A program made the translations under genes and the position numbers. A DNA stretch of 53,827 nucleotides, taken from a bacterium. Lineage in GTDB: Bacteria > Gemmatimonadota > Gemmatimonadetes > Gemmatimonadales > Gemmatimonadaceae. Position 1 is the stretch's first letter. Every line of letters starts with the position of its first letter. This document shows positions 25,805-33,413 of the stretch, piece by piece. The notes below the pieces were generated by a model. It saw nothing but the letters and a program-made list of their open reading frames with translations. It did no database searches and had not been told where the DNA came from. The stretch covers positions 1-53,827 of the forward strand of contig CADDZN010000001.1 of the NCBI GenBank assembly GCA_902812375.1, written 5' to 3'.

Positions 25805-25833
25805 TTGACTTTTCCACATAAATCGGCTAGGGT
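25805..25833 (+). promoter_or_regulatory. dnaA promoter with a very short or absent leader
   Basis: TTGACT at 25805-25810 and TAGGGT at 25828-25833 are spaced 17 bases apart. The expected start is around 25840, at or within two bases of the dnaA ATG (25842). No Shine-Dalgarno sequence is seen. Leaderless or near-leaderless translation is inferred. Confidence 0.6.
25810..25818 (+). promoter_or_regulatory. DnaA-box-like 9-mer TTTTCCACA in the dnaA promoter
   Basis: One mismatch from the DnaA box TTATCCACA, lying inside the -35/-10 spacer of the dnaA promoter. DnaA bound here would compete with RNA polymerase, fitting the known autorepression of dnaA in other bacteria. It is the only near match in this spacer. 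Confidence 0.5.
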
Positions 25834-25841
25834 AGCGCGTC

Positions 25842-27260
25842 ATGTCCCTCAGTCCCATTGAAGTCTGGAAACTCCTCCTTGATCGCGCCCGCCAGGAGCT
25901 TCCAGACCAAACCTTTCAGGCCTGGCTCGAGCCAACGGAAGCGCTATCGATTGAAGGAGGTACGCTTTTCGTCGGGGCTCCAGATCAATTCACAGCCGAT
26001 TGGAACGAATCCAAACATTCCGTGTTACTGTCGAGCTATGCCCCGATAGTTCTTGGGCACCCGCTCAACGTTGCCTTTCGAGTTAACGAAGAGCGAAAGA
26101 AGCGCTCTCAGATGGATTTTTTCGTCGCGCCTCCACCTGTGCCACCAAGGACACAAAGCGGACATAATGGAAACAATTTGGCGCCTCTAAGCCAACGCTA
26201 CACCTTTGACCTCTTTGTAATTGGGAAATCGAACGAGCTCGCCGCTGCAGCAGCTCTCACCGTAAGCCAAGCCCCCGGCCGAGTGTACAACCCACTCTTT
26301 ATTTACGGGGACACCGGCCTTGGCAAAACCCATCTGATGCAGGCGGTCGCTCACGAAACGCTTCAACGGAATCCCGATACCCGAATAACCTATGTTGGGA
26401 CCGAGCAGTTCATGAACGAGCTCATCGGTTCAATTCTGGAACGAACCGGAGCGGACTTCAGACGCCGGTACCGCGAGACTGATCTTCTGTTGATCGACGA
26501 CGTCCACTTCCTGAAAGGTCGAAAAGAAGCGACCCAGGAAGAGTTTTTCCATACTTTCAATGCTCTATATGAGGCGGGCCGCCAGATCGTACTTACCAGT
26601 GATCGGCCTCCCTCAGAAATCACTGGACTCGAAGCAAGGCTTATAAGTCGCTTCCAGTGGGGAATGGTCGCCGACATAAGCCTACCCGACTTTGAGCATC
26701 GAGTTGCAATCCTCAAGCAAAAAGCACAGCTCGACCGGTTGGAGCTCACCATTCCAGATGACGTAATTCACTTCATCGCTGAGCACGTCCGCTCAAACGT
26801 CAGAGAGCTCGAGGGCTCGATAATAAAGCTCCTCGCCTATGCGTCTCTAAAACACAAGGACATAACGGTAGAGGTCGCTCGTGAGGCGCTTCGGGACAAG
26901 TTGCGTGCGATTGAGGGATTACAGGCAGAGGGTAACGGCGTCTTGAACGTTGCCTCGATCCAACAGGCTGTCGCCAAGGAGTGGGGTGTGACTGTCGAGG
27001 GTTTACGTTCCAAGACGAGAACGAAAACGCTCACGACCCCTCGTCAGATCGCCATGTATCTCACACGTGAGCTCCTCGCAACACAGTTGGTCGAGATTGG
27101 GAGTGCCTTCGGAGGTAGAGATCACTCGACCGTTATCCACAGCATTGAAAAAGTTCAACAGGCAGTCTCAAAAGACGCACAGCTCAAGACAAGAATTAAT
27201 AGAATCCGCGGACTGTTGGAAACTTTCAACACCAAGTCCGAAGGTGCGTGGAAACAGTGA
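25842..27260 (+). CDS. dnaA: Chromosomal replication initiator protein DnaA
   Basis: A 472-residue DnaA. Domain I occupies roughly residues 1-85 and a short linker follows. The AAA+ domain III begins YTFDLFVIGKSNELAAAAAL, with Walker A GDTGLGKTHLMQ and Walker B LLLIDDVHFL. The C-terminal DNA-binding domain IV carries the signature GGRDHSTVIHSIEKV. It binds DnaA boxes and opens the origin. The ATG appears to be at or next to the transcript start. The gene is divergent from rpmH and followed by dnaN in the same direction after a 208-base spacer that may contain the unwinding site. Confidence 0.98.
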   Translation: MSLSPIEVWKLLLDRARQELPDQTFQAWLEPTEALSIEGGTLFVGAPDQFTADWNESKHSVLLSSYAPIVLGHPLNVAFRVNEERKKRSQMDFFVAPPPVPPRTQSGHNGNNLAPLSQRYTFDLFVIGKSNELAAAAALTVSQAPGRVYNPLFIYGDTGLGKTHLMQAVAHETLQRNPDTRITYVGTEQFMNELIGSILERTGADFRRRYRETDLLLIDDVHFLKGRKEATQEEFFHTFNALYEAGRQIVLTSDRPPSEITGLEARLISRFQWGMVADISLPDFEHRVAILKQKAQLDRLELTIPDDVIHFIAEHVRSNVRELEGSIIKLLAYASLKHKDITVEVAREALRDKLRAIEGLQAEGNGVLNVASIQQAVAKEWGVTVEGLRSKTRTKTLTTPRQIAMYLTRELLATQLVEIGSAFGGRDHSTVIHSIEKVQQAVSKDAQLKTRINRIRGLLETFNTKSEGAWKQ

Positions 27261-27371
27261 GCTTCTCAATTGGAAGGCGTAGCCAGAGCATTTTCAGCCG
27301 CGTTTTCCAACATTCGATCGCACATCAACCGGCATAGCGGAAGCACAGTGCCTTTCATAAGTTAGAGCGAA

Positions 27372-27440
27372 TTCAACACAGCTCCACAGTACCTACTACC
27401 GCTACTAGTTTTTTTCTCTTTTAAAAGAGAAGCAATAGAA
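27372..27440 (+). other. Candidate oriC unwinding element (DnaA boxes, DnaA-trios, AT-rich tract)
   Basis: In the dnaA-dnaN spacer, in order: degenerate DnaA-box-like 9-mers TTCAACACA (27372-27380) and AGCTCCACA (27380-27388), then a triplet series TAC-TAC-CGC-TAC-TAG (27394-27408), then an AT-rich run to about 27440. Known bacterial basal unwinding systems have exactly this order: DnaA boxes, DnaA-trios, then the melting region. The boxes are weak (two to three mismatches), so this is a proposal, not a demonstrated origin. Confidence 0.45.
27414..27431. repeat. Perfect 18-bp AT-rich palindrome between dnaA and dnaN
   Basis: TTCTCTTTTAAAAGAGAA is self-complementary, with nine-base arms and no loop. 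It follows a run of T and lies 37 bases before dnaN. It could be part of the melting region, a protein-binding site or a weak transcription terminator for dnaA. Confidence 0.9.
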
Positions 27441-27468
27441 CCTCACTCGAATCCCACAGAGGGTAGGA

Positions 27469-28581
27469 ATGCGCTTTACGATCTCTCGCGAAAAGCTTCA
27501 GGAGGGGCTGGCGGCTGTAGCAGCGAGCATTCCCGCAAAGACCACCCTTCCCGTGCTGGCTAATATCCTGCTCGAGACCACGGATAAGGGAATCAAACTT
27601 TCCGGGACCGATCTCGACATTGCAGTTAGCACCGAAGTTATGGCGGATGTCGATGCGCCTGGAGCAGTAACAGTTCCAGCGAAAAAGCTTGCTGAGATTG
27701 CTCGAGAGCTTCCGCCAGCTCCGGTAAAGATTGGTGCTGTTGGGGAGCAGAGGGTTACGCTCGAGTGTGGAAGATCTCGCTTCAAGTTGTTGGGTCTGCC
27801 ACGGGATGAATTTCCCACCTTTCCTGCAGTGCGGTTCAACGAGAGTTGGAGGATTCGATCGGGAGACCTTCAGCAACTGATTTCTCACACTTCGTTTGCT
27901 GTATCTGCGGAAGAGAGTCGTCCAATTCTGAATGGCGTGCTTTGGGAATTGAGGCCTGATCGCATGCGGATGGTTGCCACCAATGGCCATCGTCTGGCAA
28001 AGATGGATATCCCCATTGACTCGGCGAACGCACCTCCAAGCGACTTGATCGTTCCGCCAAAGGCGCTTGAGCAGGTCCGTAGATTGTTTCCCGCTGAGGA
28101 AGAGTTGGAGATTGCTCGCGGTGAGAACCATATCGGTTTTAGATCTCCATTCACCGCTGTTTTTACTCGACTCATCGAAGGCCCGTATCCGAACTATGAG
28201 CAGGTTATTCCGAAGGACAATGACCGGGTAGCTGTTGCCGATAAGCAAGCGCTCGCTAGCGCTTTGAAACGGATGTCAGTCATTGCCTCAGATCAAACCC
28301 ACAGAATTCGACTCTCGTTCAATGCTGGAATGCTGAAGTTCAGCGTTCAGACGCCAGACCTTGGTGAGGCACAAGACGAGCTGCCCATTCGCTATACCGG
28401 TGACCAGCTTGATATAGGCTTCAATGCAAGCTATCTGCTGGAGATCTTGCGCTATATCCCAAGCGATGAAGTCCGGATGACGTTCAAGGCGCCCGAAAGA
28501 GCAGCGACTCTTGAGCCCGAAGCCTGGAAAGATCCGGCTTCCTATATGTGTCTCGTAATGCCGTTGCGACTTGTCGACTAG
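27469..28581 (+). CDS. dnaN: DNA polymerase III beta sliding clamp
   Basis: A 370-residue DnaN with the three-domain clamp pattern: MRFTISREKLQEGLAAV start, a central FAVSAEESRPILNGVLW motif, and a C-terminal end reading CLVMPLRLVD (family: ylvmPvrl). It is the processivity clamp for the replicase. A GGGTAGGA ribosome site touches the ATG. It follows dnaA after a 208-base spacer, the conserved order. Its stop overlaps the end of the convergent unknown gene by 4 bases. Confidence 0.98.
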   Translation: MRFTISREKLQEGLAAVAASIPAKTTLPVLANILLETTDKGIKLSGTDLDIAVSTEVMADVDAPGAVTVPAKKLAEIARELPPAPVKIGAVGEQRVTLECGRSRFKLLGLPRDEFPTFPAVRFNESWRIRSGDLQQLISHTSFAVSAEESRPILNGVLWELRPDRMRMVATNGHRLAKMDIPIDSANAPPSDLIVPPKALEQVRRLFPAEEELEIARGENHIGFRSPFTAVFTRLIEGPYPNYEQVIPKDNDRVAVADKQALASALKRMSVIASDQTHRIRLSFNAGMLKFSVQTPDLGEAQDELPIRYTGDQLDIGFNASYLLEILRYIPSDEVRMTFKAPERAATLEPEAWKDPASYMCLVMPLRLVD

Positions 28582-29459
28582 GGAGTAAGCAGGAATTCCT
28601 GCTTTGCGTGCTGTACGAACTTTGATTTGTTGGCGACCGTTGTCAGTTCGACATTCACGATTTGATCTGTGGTGAGGCGTAGTACCTGGCCTGAACTCAT
28701 GTCGAGATAATAAGTTCCAGTGCCACTGCCCACGGCCTGGATCGACACACGATGCTGCTGTAACCCTCCTTCTCCCTCAAGACTGGCACTGTCCGTTCTG
28801 ACGACTTCTACCACAGGATCGCCTTCAGACAGTGTGTCGCCTTTTACCAAAAACGATCTTGTAACCTTGCTCGAGGTCGGTATCCCGGCCTGACATCCCT
28901 TCATAGTGACCGAGTCTTTCCAAACCAATCCGGGGATCAGCGAATCGGGAAATGGTATGACGAGGTTATGAAGATCCATGGTCAGGACAGAGCTGATTGG
29001 ACTACAAGCCTCTGCATCGTTGTCGCTCTTGATGGTCAGGACGTTATCAGCCAAAAGCGCGGAGCTTTGCACGTGAAGGACGACCGGTTGAACCTGTTCA
29101 TTCAGCTCATGCGCCATCGGTGAAAACGAGTCTACAACTGCGGTAATGTTTATCCCCTGGGTGCTCGGTTCGAAGGTCAGTGTTTCACGTGTCGTATTTG
29201 CTGCTACTTGGGTTTGGCCATCGCCTGAGTCTGCCCGTTGGATTACTGCATTTCTCGTGACCAGGTAAGTCGCTCTGCCTGCTGTGCGGGTGAATGTCCA
29301 AGGTCCTCGACCGACGCTGTCAGACGGCGTGGCTATGGGTGCCGGTACTGCTGCCACGGGATGAGGTGTTGCGGCTGGCACAGGCGAACTGTGTACACTG
29401 GCGCAAGCAAGCGAAAAGCAAATAGCAATGGGCCACACCCAGCTTCGTTCAGGAATCAT
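28578..29459 (-). CDS. Unknown exported protein
   Basis: From ATG 29459 this is a 293-residue protein with a hydrophobic N-terminus (WVWPIAICFSLAC). Cys19 could be a lipid site, although the lipobox is imperfect. The body is beta-rich and begins with a Pro/Ala/Val-rich linker; no known domain is recognised. An in-frame start at 29540 would run through the rnpB terminator, so it is less likely. It lies between dnaN and rnpB. Function is unknown; the exported state is inferred from the signal-like sequence. Confidence 0.7.
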   Translation of the reverse strand: MIPERSWVWPIAICFSLACASVHSSPVPAATPHPVAAVPAPIATPSDSVGRGPWTFTRTAGRATYLVTRNAVIQRADSGDGQTQVAANTTRETLTFEPSTQGINITAVVDSFSPMAHELNEQVQPVVLHVQSSALLADNVLTIKSDNDAEACSPISSVLTMDLHNLVIPFPDSLIPGLVWKDSVTMKGCQAGIPTSSKVTRSFLVKGDTLSEGDPVVEVVRTDSASLEGEGGLQQHRVSIQAVGSGTGTYYLDMSSGQVLRLTTDQIVNVELTTVANKSKFVQHAKQEFLLTP

Positions 29460-29490
29460 CGCTATCACCCTGTGAGGATACTTCGAAAAC

Positions 29491-29525
29491 CAACAACCTC
29501 CGACACGGAACATCGGAGGTTGTTG
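29491..29525 (-). terminator. Strong terminator hairpin after rnpB
   Basis: Perfect 13-bp arms at 29491-29503 and 29513-29525 with a 9-base loop. Read on the minus strand, the hairpin is followed at once by GGTTTTC. It follows the RNase P RNA 3' end within about 10 bases and is the clearest terminator in the window. Confidence 0.85.
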
Positions 29526-29532
29526 ATATAAG

Positions 29533-29871
29533 TCAGGCAATCAGTCTGTAAGCCGGGTTCTGTCGGACCAAAATGTGGCCCGGACGACCATTTCTCTACG
29601 GGGATGGTCACCCATACCCTCTAGCAGCCTACCCGCGGTGTCTCGATCGAGGTGGACGACTCTCACCGCATATTTGGCCTTGCTCCAGCCGGGGTTTACC
29701 GTGCCGCTCATGTTACCACGAGCGCGGTGGGCTCTTACCCCACCGTTTCACCCTTGCCATCGGAAGATGGCGGTCTGTTCTCTGTGGCACTTTCCGTCGC
29801 TCGCGGCTCTCGCCGCTAACGCCCAGGAGTTACCTGGCGGCCTGTCCAATGGAGCCCGGACTTTCCTCGAA
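29533..29871 (-). ncRNA. rnpB: RNase P RNA
   Basis: Read on the minus strand, the transcript begins with the diagnostic GAGGAAAGTCCGGGCTCC near 29869 and ends with CAGAACCCGGCTTACAGACTG near 29540. These two conserved segments enclose about 340 bases, the usual size. It cleaves 5' leaders from tRNA precursors with RnpA. A TATGAT-like -10 box (29878-29883) lies 7 bases upstream of the predicted 5' end, and a 13-bp terminator hairpin follows the 3' end. End positions are approximate to a few bases. This gene explains the long protein-free stretch here. Confidence 0.95.
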
Positions 29872-30040
29872 TTAAGTATCATAAAGATATTTAACGCGCG
29901 ATCGCCCGACTGATTGTCCATTCCAAATATAACCAATTCTGACGAACACAGAGGTTCTGATCTTTTGCAGTACGACGGCGCTGACGCGAAATTGACGACG
30001 GTGGTTAGGCTCCTCCGTAGCATAAACCCGTGAGGATCCC

Positions 30041-30940
30041 ATGGCCTCTGACACCAAACGCAGCCCCCCACGCACTCCTGTATCGACTATCCTTACGCCT
30101 CTCGAGCGCTCCAGGGTCGACGCAGCCGCACAGGGATTATGTGATGCTCTGCATCGCGAATCTCTGGAAGAAGTGCTTCGCGACCTCCGTGACCAGAAGG
30201 CTAGCCTGGTCCTGATCTCTGTCACTAGATATGGGACGCAAAACTCCTCGAGAGTGGCTGCCATGGTAAGAGAGTTTCCTCGTATTCCCGCGGTGGCGCT
30301 CCTGACAGAAACACAGAATTCCACGCCGCACGCGACTCTCGCGCTTGGTCAACTCGGCATTCGTACTCTCGTTGATGCGAGGATTCCGACCGGTTGGCAA
30401 ACCCTCCGAAACCTTCTTGCGTCGCAGGGCTCTGTAGATCTGCAGCGTTCTGCTCTTACCCAGATCGCACTGGATTTGCCGAATGTACCAAAGGACTGCT
30501 GGAGGTTCTTCGAGTTGTTGTTCGATTCGTCGCCGAGAATCTCAACAGTCCGCCAACTCGCGCGTCAATTGAATATTCTGCCGAGCACCTTGATGAGTCG
30601 TTTTTTCAGAGCTGAACTTCCCGCTCCAAAGCGCTATCTCTCCTTTGCGCGGCTCATTCGAGCAGCTCGCCTGTTCGAGAACCCAGGGCTTTCAGTTGCT
30701 CGAGTCGCCAATCACCTGGATTATTCGTCACCACAAAGTTTTGGTCGTCACGTGCGCACCATGATGAAGATGTCTCCGGTCAAGTTTCGGACGACTTACG
30801 ACGGGCAAGGGATGCTTCAACTCTTTCGGACTGAGCTGATTCTACCCTATGTGGAGACACTTTCGACATTCCGACCCTCGGCTGCCTACCCCGGGTGGAT
30901 GCCAAAATCTCATAGACCTGCTCGTGCGGAGGACCCTTGA
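30041..30940 (+). CDS. AraC-type transcriptional regulator
   Basis: A 299-residue protein whose C-terminal part (about residues 160-260) carries the two helix-turn-helix motifs of AraC proteins, with SVARVANHLDYSSPQSFGRH as the second. The N-terminal half shows no cupin or other known sensor domain; it has a roughly receiver-like alternation of strands and helices but lacks convincing acceptor residues. An AGGA ribosome site lies 4 bases before the ATG. Its end overlaps the end of convergent pyrE by 31 bases. The target genes are unknown. Confidence 0.82.
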   Translation: MASDTKRSPPRTPVSTILTPLERSRVDAAAQGLCDALHRESLEEVLRDLRDQKASLVLISVTRYGTQNSSRVAAMVREFPRIPAVALLTETQNSTPHATLALGQLGIRTLVDARIPTGWQTLRNLLASQGSVDLQRSALTQIALDLPNVPKDCWRFFELLFDSSPRISTVRQLARQLNILPSTLMSRFFRAELPAPKRYLSFARLIRAARLFENPGLSVARVANHLDYSSPQSFGRHVRTMMKMSPVKFRTTYDGQGMLQLFRTELILPYVETLSTFRPSAAYPGWMPKSHRPARAEDP

Positions 30941-31494
30941 CCCTTGAGAGCTGAGAGGATCTGAGCCGCGCTGACCAGACTTACGACTGGGACGCCGATC
31001 CTTTCTATCACGTCTCGACCACCCTCCTCTCGGTCTATCAAAGCTAGAACGCCAGCTACAACGAGATTCGTGTTGCGCGCCGCCGTAATCGCGCGCAACG
31101 CCGAAGCACCTGTGGTGATAACGTCTTCTATGATTGCGACGCGATCTCTCTCATGCAAAGGACCCTCAATGAGCTTTGCGGTGCCGTGGGTCTTCGCTTC
31201 CTTGCGAACTGTAAATGCGCGAAGAGGATGCGCCGTAGATGCACTTGCATAGCTGATTGCGTAGGAAATTGGATCAGCGCCCAGCGTCAGACCTCCAACC
31301 GCATCGACATTCCACTGTGTTTCGACGATTGCTGAAAGTCCGAGGGTCCCGATAATTGATAATCCTTCGGGACTCATCGTCGTCAGGCGCGCATCTATGT
31401 AGAAGTTCGACCTTTTGCCAGACGCGAGCGTGAACTCACCCAGCTTTGCGGATCGTTCAGCAAGCAACCTCACAAGCGCTGAATAGTCGGTCAT
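30910..31494 (-). CDS. pyrE: Orotate phosphoribosyltransferase
   Basis: A 194-residue enzyme forming OMP from orotate and PRPP in de novo pyrimidine synthesis. The PRPP-binding motif VAIIEDVITTGASA and the FTLASGKRSNFYID N-terminus are both present. Length is typical. It begins divergently next to the sensor kinase gene and converges with the AraC gene, overlapping it at the 3' end. No strong ribosome site is seen before the ATG. Confidence 0.95.
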   Translation of the reverse strand: MTDYSALVRLLAERSAKLGEFTLASGKRSNFYIDARLTTMSPEGLSIIGTLGLSAIVETQWNVDAVGGLTLGADPISYAISYASASTAHPLRAFTVRKEAKTHGTAKLIEGPLHERDRVAIIEDVITTGASALRAITAARNTNLVVAGVLALIDREEGGRDVIERIGVPVVSLVSAAQILSALKGQGSSARAGL

Positions 31495-31530
31495 GGTGCG
31501 GGAGGTTATGGCTTCTTATGATTGGAGTCA

Positions 31531-32478
31531 ATGCATCCGTTTTCCGCAGTGGGATTTGACTTCTGGACTGGACTCGTTGGCTGGGTTGTCTCGTTAGCGA
31601 CAGTTCTTGGACTTGCTCTGGTCCTCCGTCATGAACGGCGTCAGGCTCGTAGCCTCGTAGAACGCTCGAAAGAATTGGAGCGACTCTCTTCCGAGTTGCT
31701 GCGAGTCAATCGTATGAAGAGTGAATTTTTGGCGAACGTGTCCCACGAGCTTCGCACACCGCTTAACGCAATCGTTGGTTTTGTAGATCTCCTTCGCGAA
31801 GGAGTCTACGGAGAGCTGGCGCCGCGGCAGGTAAAGCCTGTTGAACGTATCGAAGCGTCTGCGAATCACTTGCGGCATCTCGTGGATCAGGTGCTGGATC
31901 TCGCGAAAATGGCGGCCGGCAGGCTCGAGATTCATACGGAAACGCTAGACCTTCGGCCATTCGTGCTCGACGTCGCCAGTGAGATCGAGTCTTTGGTGAG
32001 CGAAAAAGGTCTCAGTCTCTCCCTCGTTATGGGCGCAGCTTTACCGCGCATTAGGACGGATCCCACGCACTTGCGACAAATCCTGGTCAACCTCTTGGGC
32101 AATGCGGTGAAATACACAAACGAAGGGGGAATCGTCATTCGCACTCGCCTTGTCGATTCCTTACCAGACAGCGGCTCTCTAGCGTCCGAGCCTGGTTCCT
32201 ATCCTACTAATCCGTGGATAGGCATCCAGGTGATCGACACCGGAATCGGTATCCACCCGGCTGATCAGCGACGGATCTTTGAGGAGTTTGAGCAGGTCGA
32301 TGCTGGGCCACGAGGGAATTCTGCCGAGCGTGGCACCGGACTGGGACTGGCAATATCTCGCAGGCTGGCGAGCCTGATTGGAGGAATGGTCGAGCTCGAG
32401 AGTGAGCTTGGCAAGGGTTCCACTTTCACGCTCTGGCTCCCAGTGGATCCGGAAGATCTATCGGTTACGCCTAAGTAG
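31531..32478 (+). CDS. Membrane-anchored sensor histidine kinase
   Basis: A 315-residue kinase with one N-terminal transmembrane segment (LVGWVVSLATVLGLALVL), a short coiled linker, a HisKA domain with SHELRTPLNAIVGF, and an HATPase domain containing NLLGNAVKYTNEG, DTGIGI and GTGLGLAISRR. There is no periplasmic sensor domain, so input may come through the membrane or from a partner. I prefer ATG 31531 with GGAG upstream; an in-frame TTG at 31522 is an alternative. No response regulator gene is adjacent, so it is an orphan here. Its last 21 bases overlap the convergent Ser/Thr kinase gene. Confidence 0.9.
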   Translation: MHPFSAVGFDFWTGLVGWVVSLATVLGLALVLRHERRQARSLVERSKELERLSSELLRVNRMKSEFLANVSHELRTPLNAIVGFVDLLREGVYGELAPRQVKPVERIEASANHLRHLVDQVLDLAKMAAGRLEIHTETLDLRPFVLDVASEIESLVSEKGLSLSLVMGAALPRIRTDPTHLRQILVNLLGNAVKYTNEGGIVIRTRLVDSLPDSGSLASEPGSYPTNPWIGIQVIDTGIGIHPADQRRIFEEFEQVDAGPRGNSAERGTGLGLAISRRLASLIGGMVELESELGKGSTFTLWLPVDPEDLSVTPK

Positions 32479-33363
32479 ACCCTTGAACTTGTTCAGAATT
32501 CTTGGCTCGGGTGTCAGAGCGGCAGCGTCGGCGAAAGCGCGCGCAAAAGCACTTACACTCGGATAGCGGTCCGCCGGCGATCGTGACAGGGCTCGCATCA
32601 CGACTGCATTGAGCTCAGGCGCAAAATCAAAAGCACCTCCACCTGCATCCTTGAGTGGAATCGGCGGCGTTGTCAGTAGCTGGGTAAACATCTCGCGGGG
32701 TGCCTTTGCCGTATAGGGAAGCGACCGCGTAAGAAGAAAGTACGCGATTGTGGCGAGACTGTACTGATCGGCAGCCGCGGTCACGATCTCCCCGGACAAC
32801 GCTTCCGGCGCAATGTACATGAGAGTGCCCACGAAAAAACCCGCTCTGGTGAGACGCTCATCGCCTGACGGTTGTGTATCGGTCGCTATCCCGAAATCGA
32901 GCAGCTTCACTTGACGCGTTTTCGCGTCGTACATCACGTTTTCAGGCTTGAGGTCACGGTGTACGATGCCTGCATCGTGAGCAGCCTGCACGGCTGCGGC
33001 TATCTGGGACACGATCGTAACTGCCTCATCCCTGGGCAGCGGAGCGAATTGCTTTGCGTACCTGTCGAGTATCTCGCCTTCGGCCCATTCAATCGCCAGA
33101 AAATGAAGGCCTTTATCGGACTGCCCGATTTCGATTGTCTCGACGACATTCGGGTGTTTCACTCGCGCGCCGTATTTTGCCTCGCGGACAAAGCGGGTAA
33201 CGGCGGTCGCATCCTGGCGCAGTTTTTCCCGTAGCACTTTGAGTGCGACAGTGCCATGATTCGAATGCTCGGCAAGATACACGGCGGAGGTTCCGCCCTC
33301 GCCTACTTCTTTCTTGATGACGTAGCCAGCTACGGTAGTGCCGACCATCTGCTCTCGAGACAC
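32458..33363 (-). CDS. Serine/threonine protein kinase (cytosolic, kinase domain only)
   Basis: A 301-residue Hanks-type kinase with the glycine-rich loop VGEGGTSAVY, VALKVL lysine, catalytic loop HRDLKPENVMYD and DFGIA. Unlike PknB-type proteins it has no transmembrane helix or PASTA domain after the kinase fold, so it is probably cytoplasmic or needs a partner. It begins at GTG 33363. Its 3' end overlaps the sensor kinase gene on the other strand by 21 bases. Substrates are unknown. Confidence 0.92.
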   Translation of the reverse strand: MSREQMVGTTVAGYVIKKEVGEGGTSAVYLAEHSNHGTVALKVLREKLRQDATAVTRFVREAKYGARVKHPNVVETIEIGQSDKGLHFLAIEWAEGEILDRYAKQFAPLPRDEAVTIVSQIAAAVQAAHDAGIVHRDLKPENVMYDAKTRQVKLLDFGIATDTQPSGDERLTRAGFFVGTLMYIAPEALSGEIVTAAADQYSLATIAYFLLTRSLPYTAKAPREMFTQLLTTPPIPLKDAGGGAFDFAPELNAVVMRALSRSPADRYPSVSAFARAFADAAALTPEPRILNKFKGLLRRNR

Positions 33364-33413
33364 GCCGCGAAACTAATAGAAACCAGCAAGACGGGATAGG
33401 GTATCAATCACTC

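Noticed and set aside
25698-25841. This rpmH-dnaA spacer as the main replication origin with several DnaA boxes
   Set aside because: Only one near-consensus DnaA box was found, inside the dnaA promoter; the dnaA-dnaN spacer shows the better origin-like pattern.
27414-27431. Palindrome as a definite dnaA terminator
   Set aside because: It has no loop and no T-run in the right place on the plus strand (the T-run precedes it), so termination is only one of several possible roles.
27421-28248. A 275-codon minus-strand frame over the start of dnaN
   Set aside because: It overlaps the conserved beta clamp antisense and has no recognisable motif.
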